A DNA stretch of 64,000 nucleotides, from positions 186,001-250,000 of the forward strand of contig JAGBFH010000006.1 in NCBI GenBank assembly GCA_017936605.1, written 5' to 3'. Every line of letters starts with the position of its first letter. Position 1 is the stretch's first letter. This document shows, piece by piece, positions 1 through 8,267 of this stretch. Below the pieces are notes generated by a model, which was not told the DNA's origin, ran no database searches, and saw only the letters and a list, made by a program, of their open reading frames with translations. The DNA comes from Tidjanibacter sp. (GTDB lineage: Bacteria; Bacteroidota; Bacteroidia; Bacteroidales; Rikenellaceae). The translations under genes and the position numbers were made by a program.

Positions 1-1384
1 CTACATTTTCAACATGGTGGGTGTGGGGGAACATATCCACAGGCTGAACGGCCACAATCTTGTAGTGCTCGTTCATAAGTGCCAAGTCGCGGGCCTGAGT
101 TGCGGGGTTGCAGCTCACATAGACCATTCGCTCGGGGGCGGCACGCAGAATGGTGGCAATCACATCCTCGTGAACACCTGCGCGAGGTGGGTCGAGAATC
201 ACCACATCGGGGCGGCCGTTGCGCTCCACGAACTCGTCATTCATAACATCCTTCATATCACCGGCATAGAAGGTTGTGTTGGTGATGTTGTTGATGGCCG
301 AATTGACCTTGGCATCCTCAATGGCCTCCTCGACATACTCCACGCCAACGACACTCCTGGCCTTGGCAGCCACGAAGTTGGCGATGGTGCCTGTGCCGGT
401 GTAGAGGTCATAGACAACCTCGTCGCCCTGAAGGTCGGCAAACTCGCGCACAACCTTGTAGAGCTCGTAGGCCTGCTCGGAGTTGGTCTGATAGAACGAC
501 TTGGGGCCCACCTTGAAGCGAAGGTCCTCCATCTGCTCGAATATGTGGTCGCGGCCCGCGTAGAGGATGGGCTCGCGGTCACCGAGCGAGTCGTTGAGCT
601 TGTCGTTTATCATATAGACGAGCGAGGTAATCTCGGGGAAGGTGGCCTTCAGGTGGCCCATAACGCGCTCTATGGCCTCGTCGTTTTGCTCTGCAAAGAC
701 CACGATAACCATCACCTCACCCGTTGATGCTGTGCGGATTACGATGTTGCGCATCAGGCCCGAGTGCTGACGGATGTCGTAGAACGATATGCCCTGCTGG
801 GTGCAGAAGCGCCTAATCTCGTTGCGAATCTCGTTTGAGGGCGAGGCCTGAAGGTGGCAGTAGTCGATGTCGAGAATCTTGTCGAACATTCCGGGGATGT
901 GGAAACCCAGCGCGGGGGTGTCGGCTATATCCTCGCCACGAGCCACCTCCTCATAGGTCTTCCAACGCTTGGGTGCGAAGGTGAACTCGAGTTTGTTGCG
1001 ATAGTGGTCGGTCTTGGCCGAGCCGAGTATGGGGCTGATTTCGGGCAGTTCGAGGTGGCCAATGCGGGTGAGCTGGTCCACAACCTGCTGCTGCTTGAAG
1101 GCGATCTGCTCGCTGTAGGGGATGTTCTGCCACTTGCAGCCGCCGCACACACCAAAGTGGGCGCACATAGGCTCCACCCTCATAGGCGAGCGCTCAATGT
1201 ATTCGGTCACATAGCCCTCCATATAGCGGCGGCGCTTGGTGCGAATCTGCACATTAACCACATCTCCTGGTACGGTCAAGGGAACGAACACAACGATGTC
1301 GTTCCACTTGCCCATAGCGTTGCCTTCGGCCGCCAGAGAGGTTATCTTAAGTCCCTCCAGATGAGGGTGTCTGTTTCTTGCCAT
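1..1384 (-). CDS. rlmD: 23S rRNA (uracil-C5)-methyltransferase, RlmD/RumA type (3' end cut by window)
   Basis: SAM-dependent methyltransferase predicted to make 5-methyluridine in 23S rRNA. 461 codons are visible from the ATG at 1384; the frame is still open at base 1, so only about 10 C-terminal residues are probably missing. An N-terminal TRAM-like region (about residues 5-65) precedes Cys74, Cys80 and Cys83 (motif CAHFGVCGGC); a further Cys lies in DIDYCHL, matching the 4Fe-4S ligands of RumA-type enzymes. Later come a SAM-binding YDLYTGTGT, the DPPRAG motif and VSCNP, which holds the catalytic Cys. It stands alone on the minus strand, divergent from the MBL/trmD operon, with a likely -7 element at 1408-1415. 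TrmA is less likely because TrmA lacks the Fe-S cysteines. The exact target uridine is not readable from sequence. Confidence 0.93.
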   Translation of the reverse strand, partial: MARNRHPHLEGLKITSLAAEGNAMGKWNDIVVFVPLTVPGDVVNVQIRTKRRRYMEGYVTEYIERSPMRVEPMCAHFGVCGGCKWQNIPYSEQIAFKQQQVVDQLTRIGHLELPEISPILGSAKTDHYRNKLEFTFAPKRWKTYEEVARGEDIADTPALGFHIPGMFDKILDIDYCHLQASPSNEIRNEIRRFCTQQGISFYDIRQHSGLMRNIVIRTASTGEVMVIVVFAEQNDEAIERVMGHLKATFPEITSLVYMINDKLNDSLGDREPILYAGRDHIFEQMEDLRFKVGPKSFYQTNSEQAYELYKVVREFADLQGDEVVYDLYTGTGTIANFVAAKARSVVGVEYVEEAIEDAKVNSAINNITNTTFYAGDMKDVMNDEFVERNGRPDVVILDPPRAGVHEDVIATILRAAPERMVYVSCNPATQARDLALMNEHYKIVAVQPVDMFPHTHHVENV

Positions 1385-1407
1385 TGTTAGTTTCGATTAA
1401 TATCAAA

Positions 1408-1415
1408 CAAAGATA
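1408..1415 (-). promoter_or_regulatory. -7 element (TATCTTTG) for rlmD
   Basis: Matches the Bacteroidota TAnnTTTG consensus on the minus strand, about 24 bases before the rlmD ATG. No good TTTG is seen at the proper upstream distance. Confidence 0.45.
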
Positions 1416-1438
1416 CTAATTTTCTCAAAAATAATCAC

Positions 1439-1446
1439 TACATTTG
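1439..1446 (+). promoter_or_regulatory. -7 element (TACATTTG) for the MBL-trmD-lpxB operon
   Basis: TAnnTTTG match 73 bases before the first gene of the operon. The spacing region upstream has no clean TTTG, so strength is uncertain. Confidence 0.45.
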
Positions 1447-1518
1447 TAGGAAATATTAGTTTTTGCCCATACGGATGGGTGTAAGACGATGGTTTGACAA
1501 GATAAAAGAGAAGAGTAT

Positions 1519-2196
1519 ATGACAAAAATTGCGCGTTTTGTGTTCAATCACTTCGGGGTGAACAGCTACCTGCTCTGGGATGAAAAGAGTGGGGAGGCGC
1601 TCATTGTGGACCCCGGATGCGTCAATGAGGGCGAGATGGGAAAGCTCTCGGAATTTGTGGCCAAAAATAACCTGAAGCCTGTGGCTGTGGTGCTCACCCA
1701 CGCCCATCCCGACCATATGGGTGGTGTGGCATTCGCAAAGAGGGCCTATGGTGTGCCTCTGGCGCTCCACTCGGCCGACTCGGAGCTGCTGAAGATTGCA
1801 CCCGCCTATGGCGCACAGATGATGTTCAACATTCCTGCACTCGAGGCCGAGATTGACCTTGCGGAGCAGACCAAACTTAGCTTTGGCGAGTGCGTGGCGG
1901 AGGTTATCCACACCCCGGGTCACTCCAAAGGTGGCGTGTGCCTCTATGTTGCCGGTGATGGAATCCTCCTCTCGGGCGATACGCTCTTTGCGGGCAGCAT
2001 TGGCCGTAGCGACCTGCCCGGTGGCGACTACGACGAGCTTATGGGAAGCATCACTGAGCGCGTCTTGCCCCTTGGCGGTGGTGTGAAGGTCTACCCGGGC
2101 CACGGCGCGGAAACTACTATTGCACAAGAAGTTAATACCAATCCTTTCATCGGCGAAGTGCTCGAGGGAGGATTCAATAAACCCTACGAAGAGTAA
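1519..2196 (+). CDS. MBL-fold metallo-hydrolase, glyoxalase II-like
   Basis: 225-residue cytoplasmic metallo-beta-lactamase-fold hydrolase. The binuclear metal motif is His61-x-His63-x-Asp65-His66 ([10 protein letters not shown]). Further ligands are the His of [10 protein letters not shown], the Asp of LSGDTLF and the His of YPGHG near residue 192. This ordering is that of hydroxyacylglutathione hydrolase-like thioesterases, but the protein is short and lacks the glutathione-binding C-terminal domain of true GloB, so the substrate is open. Its TAA stop overlaps the trmD ATG by one base (TAATG), implying translational coupling. First gene of a six-gene operon. Confidence 0.9.
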   Translation: MTKIARFVFNHFGVNSYLLWDEKSGEALIVDPGCVNEGEMGKLSEFVAKNNLKPVAVVLTHAHPDHMGGVAFAKRAYGVPLALHSADSELLKIAPAYGAQMMFNIPALEAEIDLAEQTKLSFGECVAEVIHTPGHSKGGVCLYVAGDGILLSGDTLFAGSIGRSDLPGGDYDELMGSITERVLPLGGGVKVYPGHGAETTIAQEVNTNPFIGEVLEGGFNKPYEE

Positions 2197-2870
2197 TGAG
2201 AATAGATATACTGACGGTCGTGCCCGACCTTCTGACTTCACCCCTTAATGAGTCTATCTTGCGTCGTGCGCAGGAGAAGGGCCTGGCCGAGATTGTGGTA
2301 CACAACATCCGCGACCACACCCCCTATAAACACGGTCAGGTGGATGACTATCCCTTTGGCGGTGAGGCAGGTATGGTTATGATGGTGGAGCCCGTATATA
2401 GACTTATCGAGAAGCTCAAGAGCGAGCGCCACTACGACGAGATTATCTTCACCTCGCCCGATGGCGCCACCTACAATCAGCAGGAGGCCAACCGCCTCTC
2501 GACGCTCGAGAATATCATCATCCTCTGTGGTCACTACAAGGGTATCGACCACCGCATCCGCGAGCATCTGATAACCAAGGAGATATCCGTGGGCGACTAT
2601 GTGCTGACGGGTGGCGAGTTGGCGGCGGCCATTATTGCCGATAGTGTGGTGAGGCTGCTGCCCGGTGCTATTGGCGACGAGGAGTCGGCACTGACCGATT
2701 CGTTCCAAGACAACCTTCTGGCACCCCCAATCTACACCCGCCCTGCGGAGTTCAACGGCTGGCGTGTGCCCGAGGTTCTGATGTCGGGCAACTTCGCCAA
2801 GATTGAGGCTTGGAGGGAGGAGCAGGCCTATGAGAGGACCAAGCAACTGAGGCCCGACCTACTAAAGTAA
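2196..2870 (+). CDS. trmD: tRNA (guanine-N1-)-methyltransferase TrmD
   Basis: SPOUT-class enzyme that methylates G37 of tRNAs reading CNN codons, preventing +1 frameshifts. 224 residues, close to the family length of about 230. Diagnostic stretches are the N-terminal [13 protein letters not shown], the SAM-knot segments [11 protein letters not shown] and [11 protein letters not shown], and the C-terminal tRNA-binding part with [16 protein letters not shown] and [13 protein letters not shown]. The Asp in DSF corresponds to the catalytic Asp of the E. coli enzyme. Translationally coupled to the MBL hydrolase upstream, and 10 bases before lpxB. Confidence 0.97.
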   Translation: MRIDILTVVPDLLTSPLNESILRRAQEKGLAEIVVHNIRDHTPYKHGQVDDYPFGGEAGMVMMVEPVYRLIEKLKSERHYDEIIFTSPDGATYNQQEANRLSTLENIIILCGHYKGIDHRIREHLITKEISVGDYVLTGGELAAAIIADSVVRLLPGAIGDEESALTDSFQDNLLAPPIYTRPAEFNGWRVPEVLMSGNFAKIEAWREEQAYERTKQLRPDLLK

Positions 2871-2880
2871 GAGTTTAGCG

Positions 2881-4017
2881 ATGAAATACTATCTTATTGC
2901 AGGCGAGGCGAGTGGCGACCTCCACGGCTTCAATCTTATGAGGGGTATACTTAGGGCCGACCCCGAGGCGAAGTTCCGCTTCTGGGGAGGCGATCGTATG
3001 GCCGAGGTGGGAGGTGTGGAGAACCTTTCGAAGCACTACAAGCAGACCTCGTTCTTTGGTGTGGCGGATGTTCTGAAACATCTGCGCACAATCTTCTCGC
3101 AGTTGGATGAGTGCAAACGCGATATTGTGGATTTTGGCCCAGATGTGGTCATCCTGATTGATTATCCGGGCTTCAATTTCAAGGTTGCCAAGTTTGCCCA
3201 CTCGAAGGGTATCCGCACATTCTACTACATCTCGCCCAAGGTGTGGGCGTGGAAGGAGCGTAGGGTGGAGATGATTCGCAAATATGTTGATAGGCTCTTT
3301 ATCATCTTCCCATTCGAAAGGGAGTATTTCCGTAGGCGTGGTATCGAAACCATTTATGAGGGCAATCCCATAATGGACTCCATAGCCCAGATGCTCTCCG
3401 AGGTGCCCACCAAGGAGCTGTTTGCCCGAGAGAATGGCCTTGATGAAAGACCCATTGTGGCTCTGTTGGCAGGCTCGAGGAAGAACGAGATAAAGAAGAA
3501 TTTGGCCTTTATGGTGGCACTCTCCAAGGCCCATCCCGAGTGGCAATTTGTGGTTGCGGGAGTGTCGTGGCTCGATGGGAAACTGTATGAACAATTCCTT
3601 GAGGGTAGTGATGTTAAGTTTGTGAAAGATAAGACTTATGCACTATTGAAATATTCCGAAGCGGCGGTTGTCTGCTCGGGTACAGCAACGCTCGAGACGG
3701 CTCTTATCGGTACGCCCGAGGTGGTGTGCTATCGTATGGATGAGTTCTCCTATAGGGTGGCTCGCGCCTTTGTGAAGATTGGCTTCATATCGCTCGTGAA
3801 CATCATTATGGAACGCGAGGTCGTAAGGGAGCTTATTCAGCACGATATGACCGTGGCGAATGCCTCCGAGGAGTTGCGGGCCATTGTTGCGGGCGGCACG
3901 AAGCACTCAAAGATGATGGCCGACTATGCCGCCTTGCAAGAGATTGTGGGTGGCGCGGGAGCATCGGATAGGTTTGCTGCCCGAATGGTGGAGTTGCTAA
4001 AAACGGAGAATAGGTAG
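2881..4017 (+). CDS. lpxB: lipid-A-disaccharide synthase
   Basis: GT19 glycosyltransferase that joins UDP-diacylglucosamine and lipid X to form the lipid A disaccharide at the inner membrane. 378 residues, the usual length. Family signatures are MKYYLIAGEASGDLHG at the N-terminus, the middle DYPGFNFKVAKFA and SPKVWAWKERR, and the nucleotide-binding half with LLAGSRKNEI and CSGTATLETAL. No frameshift. Only 2 bases separate its stop from the FAH-family gene, so the two are co-transcribed. It shows that the organism makes lipid A. Confidence 0.97.
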   Translation: MKYYLIAGEASGDLHGFNLMRGILRADPEAKFRFWGGDRMAEVGGVENLSKHYKQTSFFGVADVLKHLRTIFSQLDECKRDIVDFGPDVVILIDYPGFNFKVAKFAHSKGIRTFYYISPKVWAWKERRVEMIRKYVDRLFIIFPFEREYFRRRGIETIYEGNPIMDSIAQMLSEVPTKELFARENGLDERPIVALLAGSRKNEIKKNLAFMVALSKAHPEWQFVVAGVSWLDGKLYEQFLEGSDVKFVKDKTYALLKYSEAAVVCSGTATLETALIGTPEVVCYRMDEFSYRVARAFVKIGFISLVNIIMEREVVRELIQHDMTVANASEELRAIVAGGTKHSKMMADYAALQEIVGGAGASDRFAARMVELLKTENR

Positions 4018-4019
4018 CA

Positions 4020-4640
4020 ATGAAGATTATTTGTATTGGGCGTAACTACGCCGACCACATAAAGGAGTTCGACAATGGCGCTCCCACCGAGGAGCCCATC
4101 TACTTCCTCAAGCCTGATACGGCACTGCTGAGGAACAACGACCCGTTTTTCATCCCCTCCTTCTCGGAGCAGGTGGACTACGAAACCGAACTTGTGGTGA
4201 AGATAAATAGGGTGGGTAAGTGCATCGAGGAGCGATTTGCCCACCGCTACTACGACGAGGTGGGCCTCGGCATTGACTTTACGGCCCGAGATATTCAGCG
4301 CAAGGCGATGGCGGCGGGTCACCCCTGGGAGAAGGCCAAGGGTTTCGACCGCTCGGCGGCCATCTCGCCACGCTTCCTCTCGCTCTCGGAGTTGGGTAAG
4401 AGTGTCGAGGAGTTGCGCTTTGAGATGACCCTCAATGGCGAGCTCCGACAGGTGGGCGAGCCGAAGAATATGATTTTCTCGGTGGATAGGATTATCAGCC
4501 ACCTCTCGCGCTATATGACCCTGAGGATGGGCGACTACATCTTCACGGGCACCCCCTCAGGGGTAGGTCCCGTTCGCAAGGGTGATGTGCTAAGGGCCTC
4601 GCTCGAGGGAGAAGAGCTGCTGAACTTTGACATTAAGTAG
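4020..4640 (+). CDS. fumarylacetoacetate hydrolase (FAH) family protein
   Basis: 206-residue single-domain FAH-fold enzyme, resembling the FAHD1/YcgM branch (acylpyruvases, oxaloacetate decarboxylases). Seen are the opening IICIGRNYADH, the substrate region EEPIYFLKPDTAL, the metal-ligand pair in VDYETELVVKI (about residues 57-63), the GIDFTARDIQRKA helix and the closing DYIFTGTPSGVGPV. The small size without an N-terminal SH3-like domain argues against true fumarylacetoacetase. Position in a lipid A/tRNA operon gives no hint of the substrate. Confidence 0.92.
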   Translation: MKIICIGRNYADHIKEFDNGAPTEEPIYFLKPDTALLRNNDPFFIPSFSEQVDYETELVVKINRVGKCIEERFAHRYYDEVGLGIDFTARDIQRKAMAAGHPWEKAKGFDRSAAISPRFLSLSELGKSVEELRFEMTLNGELRQVGEPKNMIFSVDRIISHLSRYMTLRMGDYIFTGTPSGVGPVRKGDVLRASLEGEELLNFDIK

Positions 4641-4648
4641 AGTGGGTT

Positions 4649-5260
4649 ATGTTGTTGAAAGATAGACTCAAAGAGTATAAAATACTGCTGGCGAGCCACT
4701 CGCCTCGTCGTCGCCAACTCTTGGCCGATTGCGGCATTGAGTTCGAGGTGGCCGAGGGGCGCGATGCCGAGGAGTGCTACCCCGCGGATATGCCTCTGGA
4801 GGAGGTCGCCGAGTACCTCTCGGTGCTCAAGAGTGACGCCTATGTAGACATTCTGGGCGCTCGAGAGTTGCTCATTACGGCCGATACGGTGGTGATTGCG
4901 GGCGGCGAGATTCTCGGCAAGCCGAAGGACAGGGAGGACGCGTTGCGTATGCTCTCGCTGCTTTCCGACCGAGAGCACAAGGTTATCACAGGCGTGACGC
5001 TGCGCACCCAGACCCAGAGGAGGAGCTTCGCGTGCGAGAGCAAGGTACGCTTCAGGGCCCTCGAGAGGGAGGAGATGGAGTATTACATCGACACTTTCCG
5101 TCCCTACGATAAGGCTGGTGCCTATGGCATTCAGGAGTGGATTGGCTATGTGGCAATTCAGGGCATCGAGGGCTCGTTCTACAATGTTATGGGGCTGCCT
5201 GTGCAGAGGCTCTATGTCGAATTGGAAGATTTTTTGGAAATACTAACTAATAGACAATAA
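4649..5260 (+). CDS. maf: Maf family nucleoside triphosphate pyrophosphatase (YhdE-like)
   Basis: House-cleaning pyrophosphatase of 203 residues that hydrolyses non-canonical or pyrimidine NTPs. The N-terminal signature LASHSPRRRQLL (about residues 14-25) is the Maf hallmark, followed by ADTVVIAGGEILGKPKD and the C-terminal DKAGAYGIQ and GSFYNVMGLPV. The KAGAYGIQ form is that of the YhdE (dTTP/UTP-type) subgroup rather than YceF; the subgroup call is from memory of the family. Start ATG lies 8 bases after the FAH gene stop. Confidence 0.95.
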   Translation: MLLKDRLKEYKILLASHSPRRRQLLADCGIEFEVAEGRDAEECYPADMPLEEVAEYLSVLKSDAYVDILGARELLITADTVVIAGGEILGKPKDREDALRMLSLLSDREHKVITGVTLRTQTQRRSFACESKVRFRALEREEMEYYIDTFRPYDKAGAYGIQEWIGYVAIQGIEGSFYNVMGLPVQRLYVELEDFLEILTNRQ

Positions 5261-5267
5261 CGAACTT

Positions 5268-7286
5268 ATGAAGAAATTTTTGTTGACTTGTATGGCTTTC
5301 TTGGCCGCCTCGATGAGTTCTTGGGCCGATGAGGGTATGTGGCTTCCCTGCCTTATTGGCGAGCGCATTGAGGATATGAGGGCCAAGGGCTTCGAACTTA
5401 CCGCCGAGGACATCTATAGTGTCAATCAGGCGGCCCTGAAGGATGCTATCGTGCTGTTCGGTCGCGGCTGTACGGGCGAGATTGTCTCCGACAAGGGCCT
5501 TCTGCTCACCAACCACCACTGCGGCTATGGTCAGATTCAGGCCCACAGCTCCGTGGAGCACGACTATCTCACCAATGGTTTCTGGGCAATGAACCAGAGC
5601 GAGGAGCTGCCCAACCCGGGACTCACGGTTTCGTTCCTGCACCGTATGGAGGATGTGACCGACAAACTCGCTGCGGGCGAGAGCGTCAATGAGATTATCC
5701 GTATGGCTCGCGAGGGCGGCAAATACTCCGCATCGGTGGAGGGCCTCTACTACGGCAATAAGAGCTACCTGTTTGTCTATAAGGTCTATAAGGATGTTCG
5801 TCTGGTGGGTGCGCCCCCCTCGAGTATCGGTAAGTTTGGTGGCGACACGGACAACTGGATGTGGCCCCGCCACACTGGCGATTTCTCCATCTTCCGCATC
5901 TATGCCGACAAGAACAACGAGCCCGCAGAGTTTTCGGTAGATAATGTTCCCTACACTCCCAAACGCCACTTTACCATCTCGACCAAGGGCGCAAAGGAGG
6001 GCGACTTCACCTTTGTCTACGGCTTCCCCGGTTCCACTCGCGAGTATGTGACCAGCGACTTTGTGGACTACACCCTCAACCACTCCAACCCTGCGAAGAT
6101 TAAACTCCGCACCCTGCGTCTGGATATCATCTCCGAGGCACAGTCTAAAGATGCCGCCACGCGCATTATGTACGCCTCCAAGCACGCAAATATCGCCAAC
6201 GCTTGGAAGAAGTGGCAGGGCGAGAGCCTCGGTCTTGCAAGGCGCAACACCGTGGCGAAGAAGAAAGACTACGAGGCTCGCTTCGAGGAGTGGGCCAAGG
6301 GTGGCGAGTATGAGGGAATACTCTCCGAGCTCCACGAGAAATATGCCGCGCTGCTGCCATTTGCAATGGCTCGTGACTACTACAATGAGGCTATCTATGT
6401 GATTGAGCTTCTGGGCTATGCAGGTCGTGGTGCGGATAATCTGCGCGAGGGTCACTACAAGGACTACTCGCCCGAGATTGACCGCAAGATTGCTGTGGCT
6501 ATGCTCACCGAATTTATGGCTGGTGTGGAGGAGAAGTTCGTGCCCGCGTGGCTCACCGAGCAGATAGCCGAGCAGGGCTCCATTGAGAACTTTGTCGGTT
6601 GGCTCTTCGATGAGAGCCGCTACTCTTCGCGTGAGAGGTTCCTCGAGGCCAAGGCGGCAGACTACGACTTCGCCAAAGACCCCGCAACACTTATGCGCAA
6701 AGCCTTCGACGATAAGGCTCTGGAGATGATTGCCCCCGACTATGCCAACCTCTCGCGTGAGATTAATAGACTCTATAGGGTCTATATGCGTGGCCAGATG
6801 GCCTTTGAGCCCGAGCGCACCTTCTATCCCGATGCCAACCTCACCCTGCGTGTGGCCTATGGCTCGGTGGCTGGCTACAAGGTGGCCGATGGTGTGCGCC
6901 ACACTCCTTTCACCACCCTCGACGGTATTATCGCCAAGGATAACCCCGAGATTTACGACTACGACATCCCCCAGGAGTTGCGCGATATCTATGTGACCAA
7001 GGACTATGGCCGTTGGGCTGTGACCGTCAATGGTCGTGAGACTATCCCCGTGGCTTTCTTGGCCAAGAACCACACCACGGGTGGCAATAGCGGCAGCCCC
7101 ATCCTTAATGGTCGTGGCGAGCTCTTGGGCATCAACTTCGACCGCACCTGGCTCAGCACGATGAGCGACCTCGACTACGATCCCGAGATTTGTCGCAACA
7201 TCTCCGTTGACATCCGCTATGTCCTCTTCGTTATCGACAAAATAGGTGGTGCGGGGTACTTAATCGACGAGATGACCCTCAATTAA
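5268..7286 (+). CDS. S46 family dipeptidyl-peptidase, DPP11-like (acidic P1)
   Basis: Secreted or periplasmic serine exopeptidase releasing dipeptides; 672 residues with a signal peptide (MKKFLLTCMAFLAASMSSWA). The predicted triad is His84 (NHHCGY), Asp205 (HTGDF) and Ser608 (GGNSGSP). In this family the residue 18 after the nucleophile sets S1 specificity: Gly in DPP7, Arg in DPP11. Here it is Arg626 (INFDRTW), so Asp/Glu at P1 is predicted. Last gene of the operon, 7 bases after maf. It fits a peptide-using gut or oral Bacteroidales and may feed the POT transporter at 12761-14440, though that link is inference. Confidence 0.93.
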   Translation: MKKFLLTCMAFLAASMSSWADEGMWLPCLIGERIEDMRAKGFELTAEDIYSVNQAALKDAIVLFGRGCTGEIVSDKGLLLTNHHCGYGQIQAHSSVEHDYLTNGFWAMNQSEELPNPGLTVSFLHRMEDVTDKLAAGESVNEIIRMAREGGKYSASVEGLYYGNKSYLFVYKVYKDVRLVGAPPSSIGKFGGDTDNWMWPRHTGDFSIFRIYADKNNEPAEFSVDNVPYTPKRHFTISTKGAKEGDFTFVYGFPGSTREYVTSDFVDYTLNHSNPAKIKLRTLRLDIISEAQSKDAATRIMYASKHANIANAWKKWQGESLGLARRNTVAKKKDYEARFEEWAKGGEYEGILSELHEKYAALLPFAMARDYYNEAIYVIELLGYAGRGADNLREGHYKDYSPEIDRKIAVAMLTEFMAGVEEKFVPAWLTEQIAEQGSIENFVGWLFDESRYSSRERFLEAKAADYDFAKDPATLMRKAFDDKALEMIAPDYANLSREINRLYRVYMRGQMAFEPERTFYPDANLTLRVAYGSVAGYKVADGVRHTPFTTLDGIIAKDNPEIYDYDIPQELRDIYVTKDYGRWAVTVNGRETIPVAFLAKNHTTGGNSGSPILNGRGELLGINFDRTWLSTMSDLDYDPEICRNISVDIRYVLFVIDKIGGAGYLIDEMTLN

Positions 7287-7409
7287 AAACCGCATCTCTC
7301 TGGTGAATTTTTCACCAACCTTCAGATAGCGGGGTCCTCACCTACGATTAGTAGGCTGCGGCCCCGCTACTTTGTTTGGCAAAAAATTCCCTCAGAGATA
7401 TGCGGTTTT
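7286..7409. repeat. large nested palindrome after the S46 peptidase gene
   Basis: Outer 17-base arms at 7286-7302 and 7393-7409 pair with one mismatch. Inside are a hairpin at 7301-7317, a 7-bp stem 7328-7334/7362-7368 and a small stem-loop at 7341-7355. It starts at the last base of the stop codon. The right arm ends in a T-rich run, so it could serve as a bulky terminator. A related arrangement occurs at 33165-33293. Confidence 0.7.
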
Positions 7410-7495
7410 ATTTTCAAGGGGAAGTGGTCGGCAGCACCACCCTCACTCGCTGTGGCCGTTGCCACAAAATTCCCTCAGAGATATGCGGTTTTTCG
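7385..7495 (+). repeat. repeat unit with GTGGC-CGTT-GCCAC hairpin and flanking direct copies
   Basis: The motif AAATTCCCTCAGAGATATGC occurs twice (near 7385 and 7468). Between the copies lie CACCACCCTCACTCG and a hairpin at 7452-7465. The same order of motifs recurs at 33318-33397 with a changed but still paired stem. Confidence 0.7.
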
Positions 7496-7546
7496 TCTAC
7501 CGTCTAACCGACATAAGTCTTATAGGTCTTATATGCCCTATATATT

Positions 7547-7594
7547 CCCTCCCCTAAGTTAGGGGAGGGTCTGCGAAGCGGGGGAGAGGTCTGT
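7547..7594 (-). repeat. intergenic double-hairpin repeat, copy 1 (inverted)
   Basis: Family of five copies in this window: ACAGACCTCTCCC, a small hairpin with a TTC loop, then the palindrome CCCTCCCCTAACTTAGGGG. Other copies are at 26610, 33445, 33635 and 53076. The small stem is weak in this copy. Confidence 0.8.
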
Positions 7595-7630
7595 CTTACG
7601 CCAACCGCCAACCGTCTACCGTCTACCGAC

Positions 7631-7750
7631 AAAAGGGCAAAAAAGGCAGAAAGGGCGAAAAGGGCTTATGAACATTAGTGACCTTAAAGACCTTAGGGAG
7701 TTTAGGGAGTTTAGGGAGTTTAGGGAGTTTAGGGGGGTTAGGGAGTTTAG
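7631..7750. repeat. 9-bp tandem repeat tracts
   Basis: First an AAAGGGC-type tract (7631-7666), then about seven units of GGGAGTTTA and relatives (7681-7750). Period is 9 bases. No gene is supported here; a glycine/leucine/serine-repeat reading frame across it is a by-product of the period. Confidence 0.8.
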
Positions 7751-7826
7751 CCCTCCTCCTTAATCTCCCTAATTTCACTAAATTCGCTCAAACAATTTTC
7801 TATTTCCAATTTTCAATTGTCCATTT

Positions 7827-7875
7827 CCTTTCGGCCCTTTCGGCCCTTTCTGCCCTTTTGGCCCTTTTGTCCCTT
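7827..7875. repeat. pyrimidine-rich 9-10 bp repeat tract
   Basis: Repeated CCCTTTCGG/CCCTTTTGG units, essentially the reverse complement of the AAAGGGC type seen at 7631-7666. Confidence 0.7.
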
Positions 7876-7882
7876 GTAAATG

Positions 7883-7914
7883 GTTCACGGGTATTAATTT
7901 TAATACCCGTGAAC
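7883..7914. repeat. perfect 32-base palindrome
   Basis: Two 15-base arms around a 2-base centre; core ACGGGTATTAA. A shorter relative of the core appears at about 26460, and the terminator at 44144-44177 shares the CACGGGTAT arm. Function unknown; it could stop transcription from both sides. Confidence 0.7.
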
Positions 7915-7937
7915 AAAGCTGACCGCTGACTGCTATC

Positions 7938-7991
7938 AACTCCCCCAAAAAATGCTCGGCAGGAGTCCGTTGGGGTTAGAATCCTGCCGAG
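7938..7991 (-). terminator. probable terminator of the fur-rubrerythrin transcript
   Basis: Perfect 10-bp stem (7955-7964/7982-7991, CTCGGCAGGA) with a 17-base loop. On the minus strand it is followed by ATTTTTTGGG. That would give the rubrerythrin mRNA a 3' tail of about 280 bases carrying the hairpin array at 8094-8266. Confidence 0.45.
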
Positions 7992-8016
7992 TCTTGGTTA
8001 AACCTAAACTAATGTT

Positions 8017-8115
8017 ATGAGAATTGCTGACTTGTTTCGGTTTGTCCACTCTCACTCTAAGCGAGGTCAGCTCTCGCTATTGGATTATAGTTCGTGGCCG
8101 TTCCCACTGAGGTAG
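8017..8115 (+). CDS. possible 32-residue peptide (uncertain)
   Basis: ATG at 8017 opens a frame reading MRIADLFRFVHSHSKRGQLS and on to a TAG at 8113-8115. It is basic with no membrane segment. It lies just after the hairpin at 7955-7991, and its last codons run into the first copy of the 59-bp repeat. No promoter of the usual type and no clear ribosome-binding site are visible. I do not recognise it; it may be chance. Confidence 0.2.
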   Translation: MRIADLFRFVHSHSKRGQLSLLDYSSWPFPLR

Positions 8116-8267
8116 AGCAAAGTCTACACTCGCTGTGGCCGTTGCCACCGCTGTGGGCGTTCCCACTCGGGTAGGGCAAAGTCTACATTCGCCGTGGCCG
8201 TTGCCACCGCTGTGGGCGTTCCCACTTGGGTAGAGCAAAGTCTACACTCGCCGTGGCCGTTGCCACC
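8094..8267 (-). repeat. 59-bp tandem repeat, about 2.8 copies, two hairpins per unit
   Basis: Units begin at 8101, 8160 and 8219. Each holds stems GTGGC-CGTT-GCCAC (8135-8148, 8194-8207, 8253-8266) and GTGGG-CGTT-CCCAC (8153-8166, 8212-8225), plus GGTAGAGCAAAGTCTACA between. The last hairpin ends one base before the rubrerythrin stop codon, so the array is in that gene's 3' untranslated region. Confidence 0.85.

Noticed and set aside
7678..7929. 83-residue frame with LGS repeats
   Set aside because: Pure consequence of the 9-bp tandem repeat; no promoter, ribosome site or conserved part.
8101..8267. Possible CRISPR array
   Set aside because: Tandem 59-bp units are near-identical throughout with no unique spacers, and no cas genes are present.
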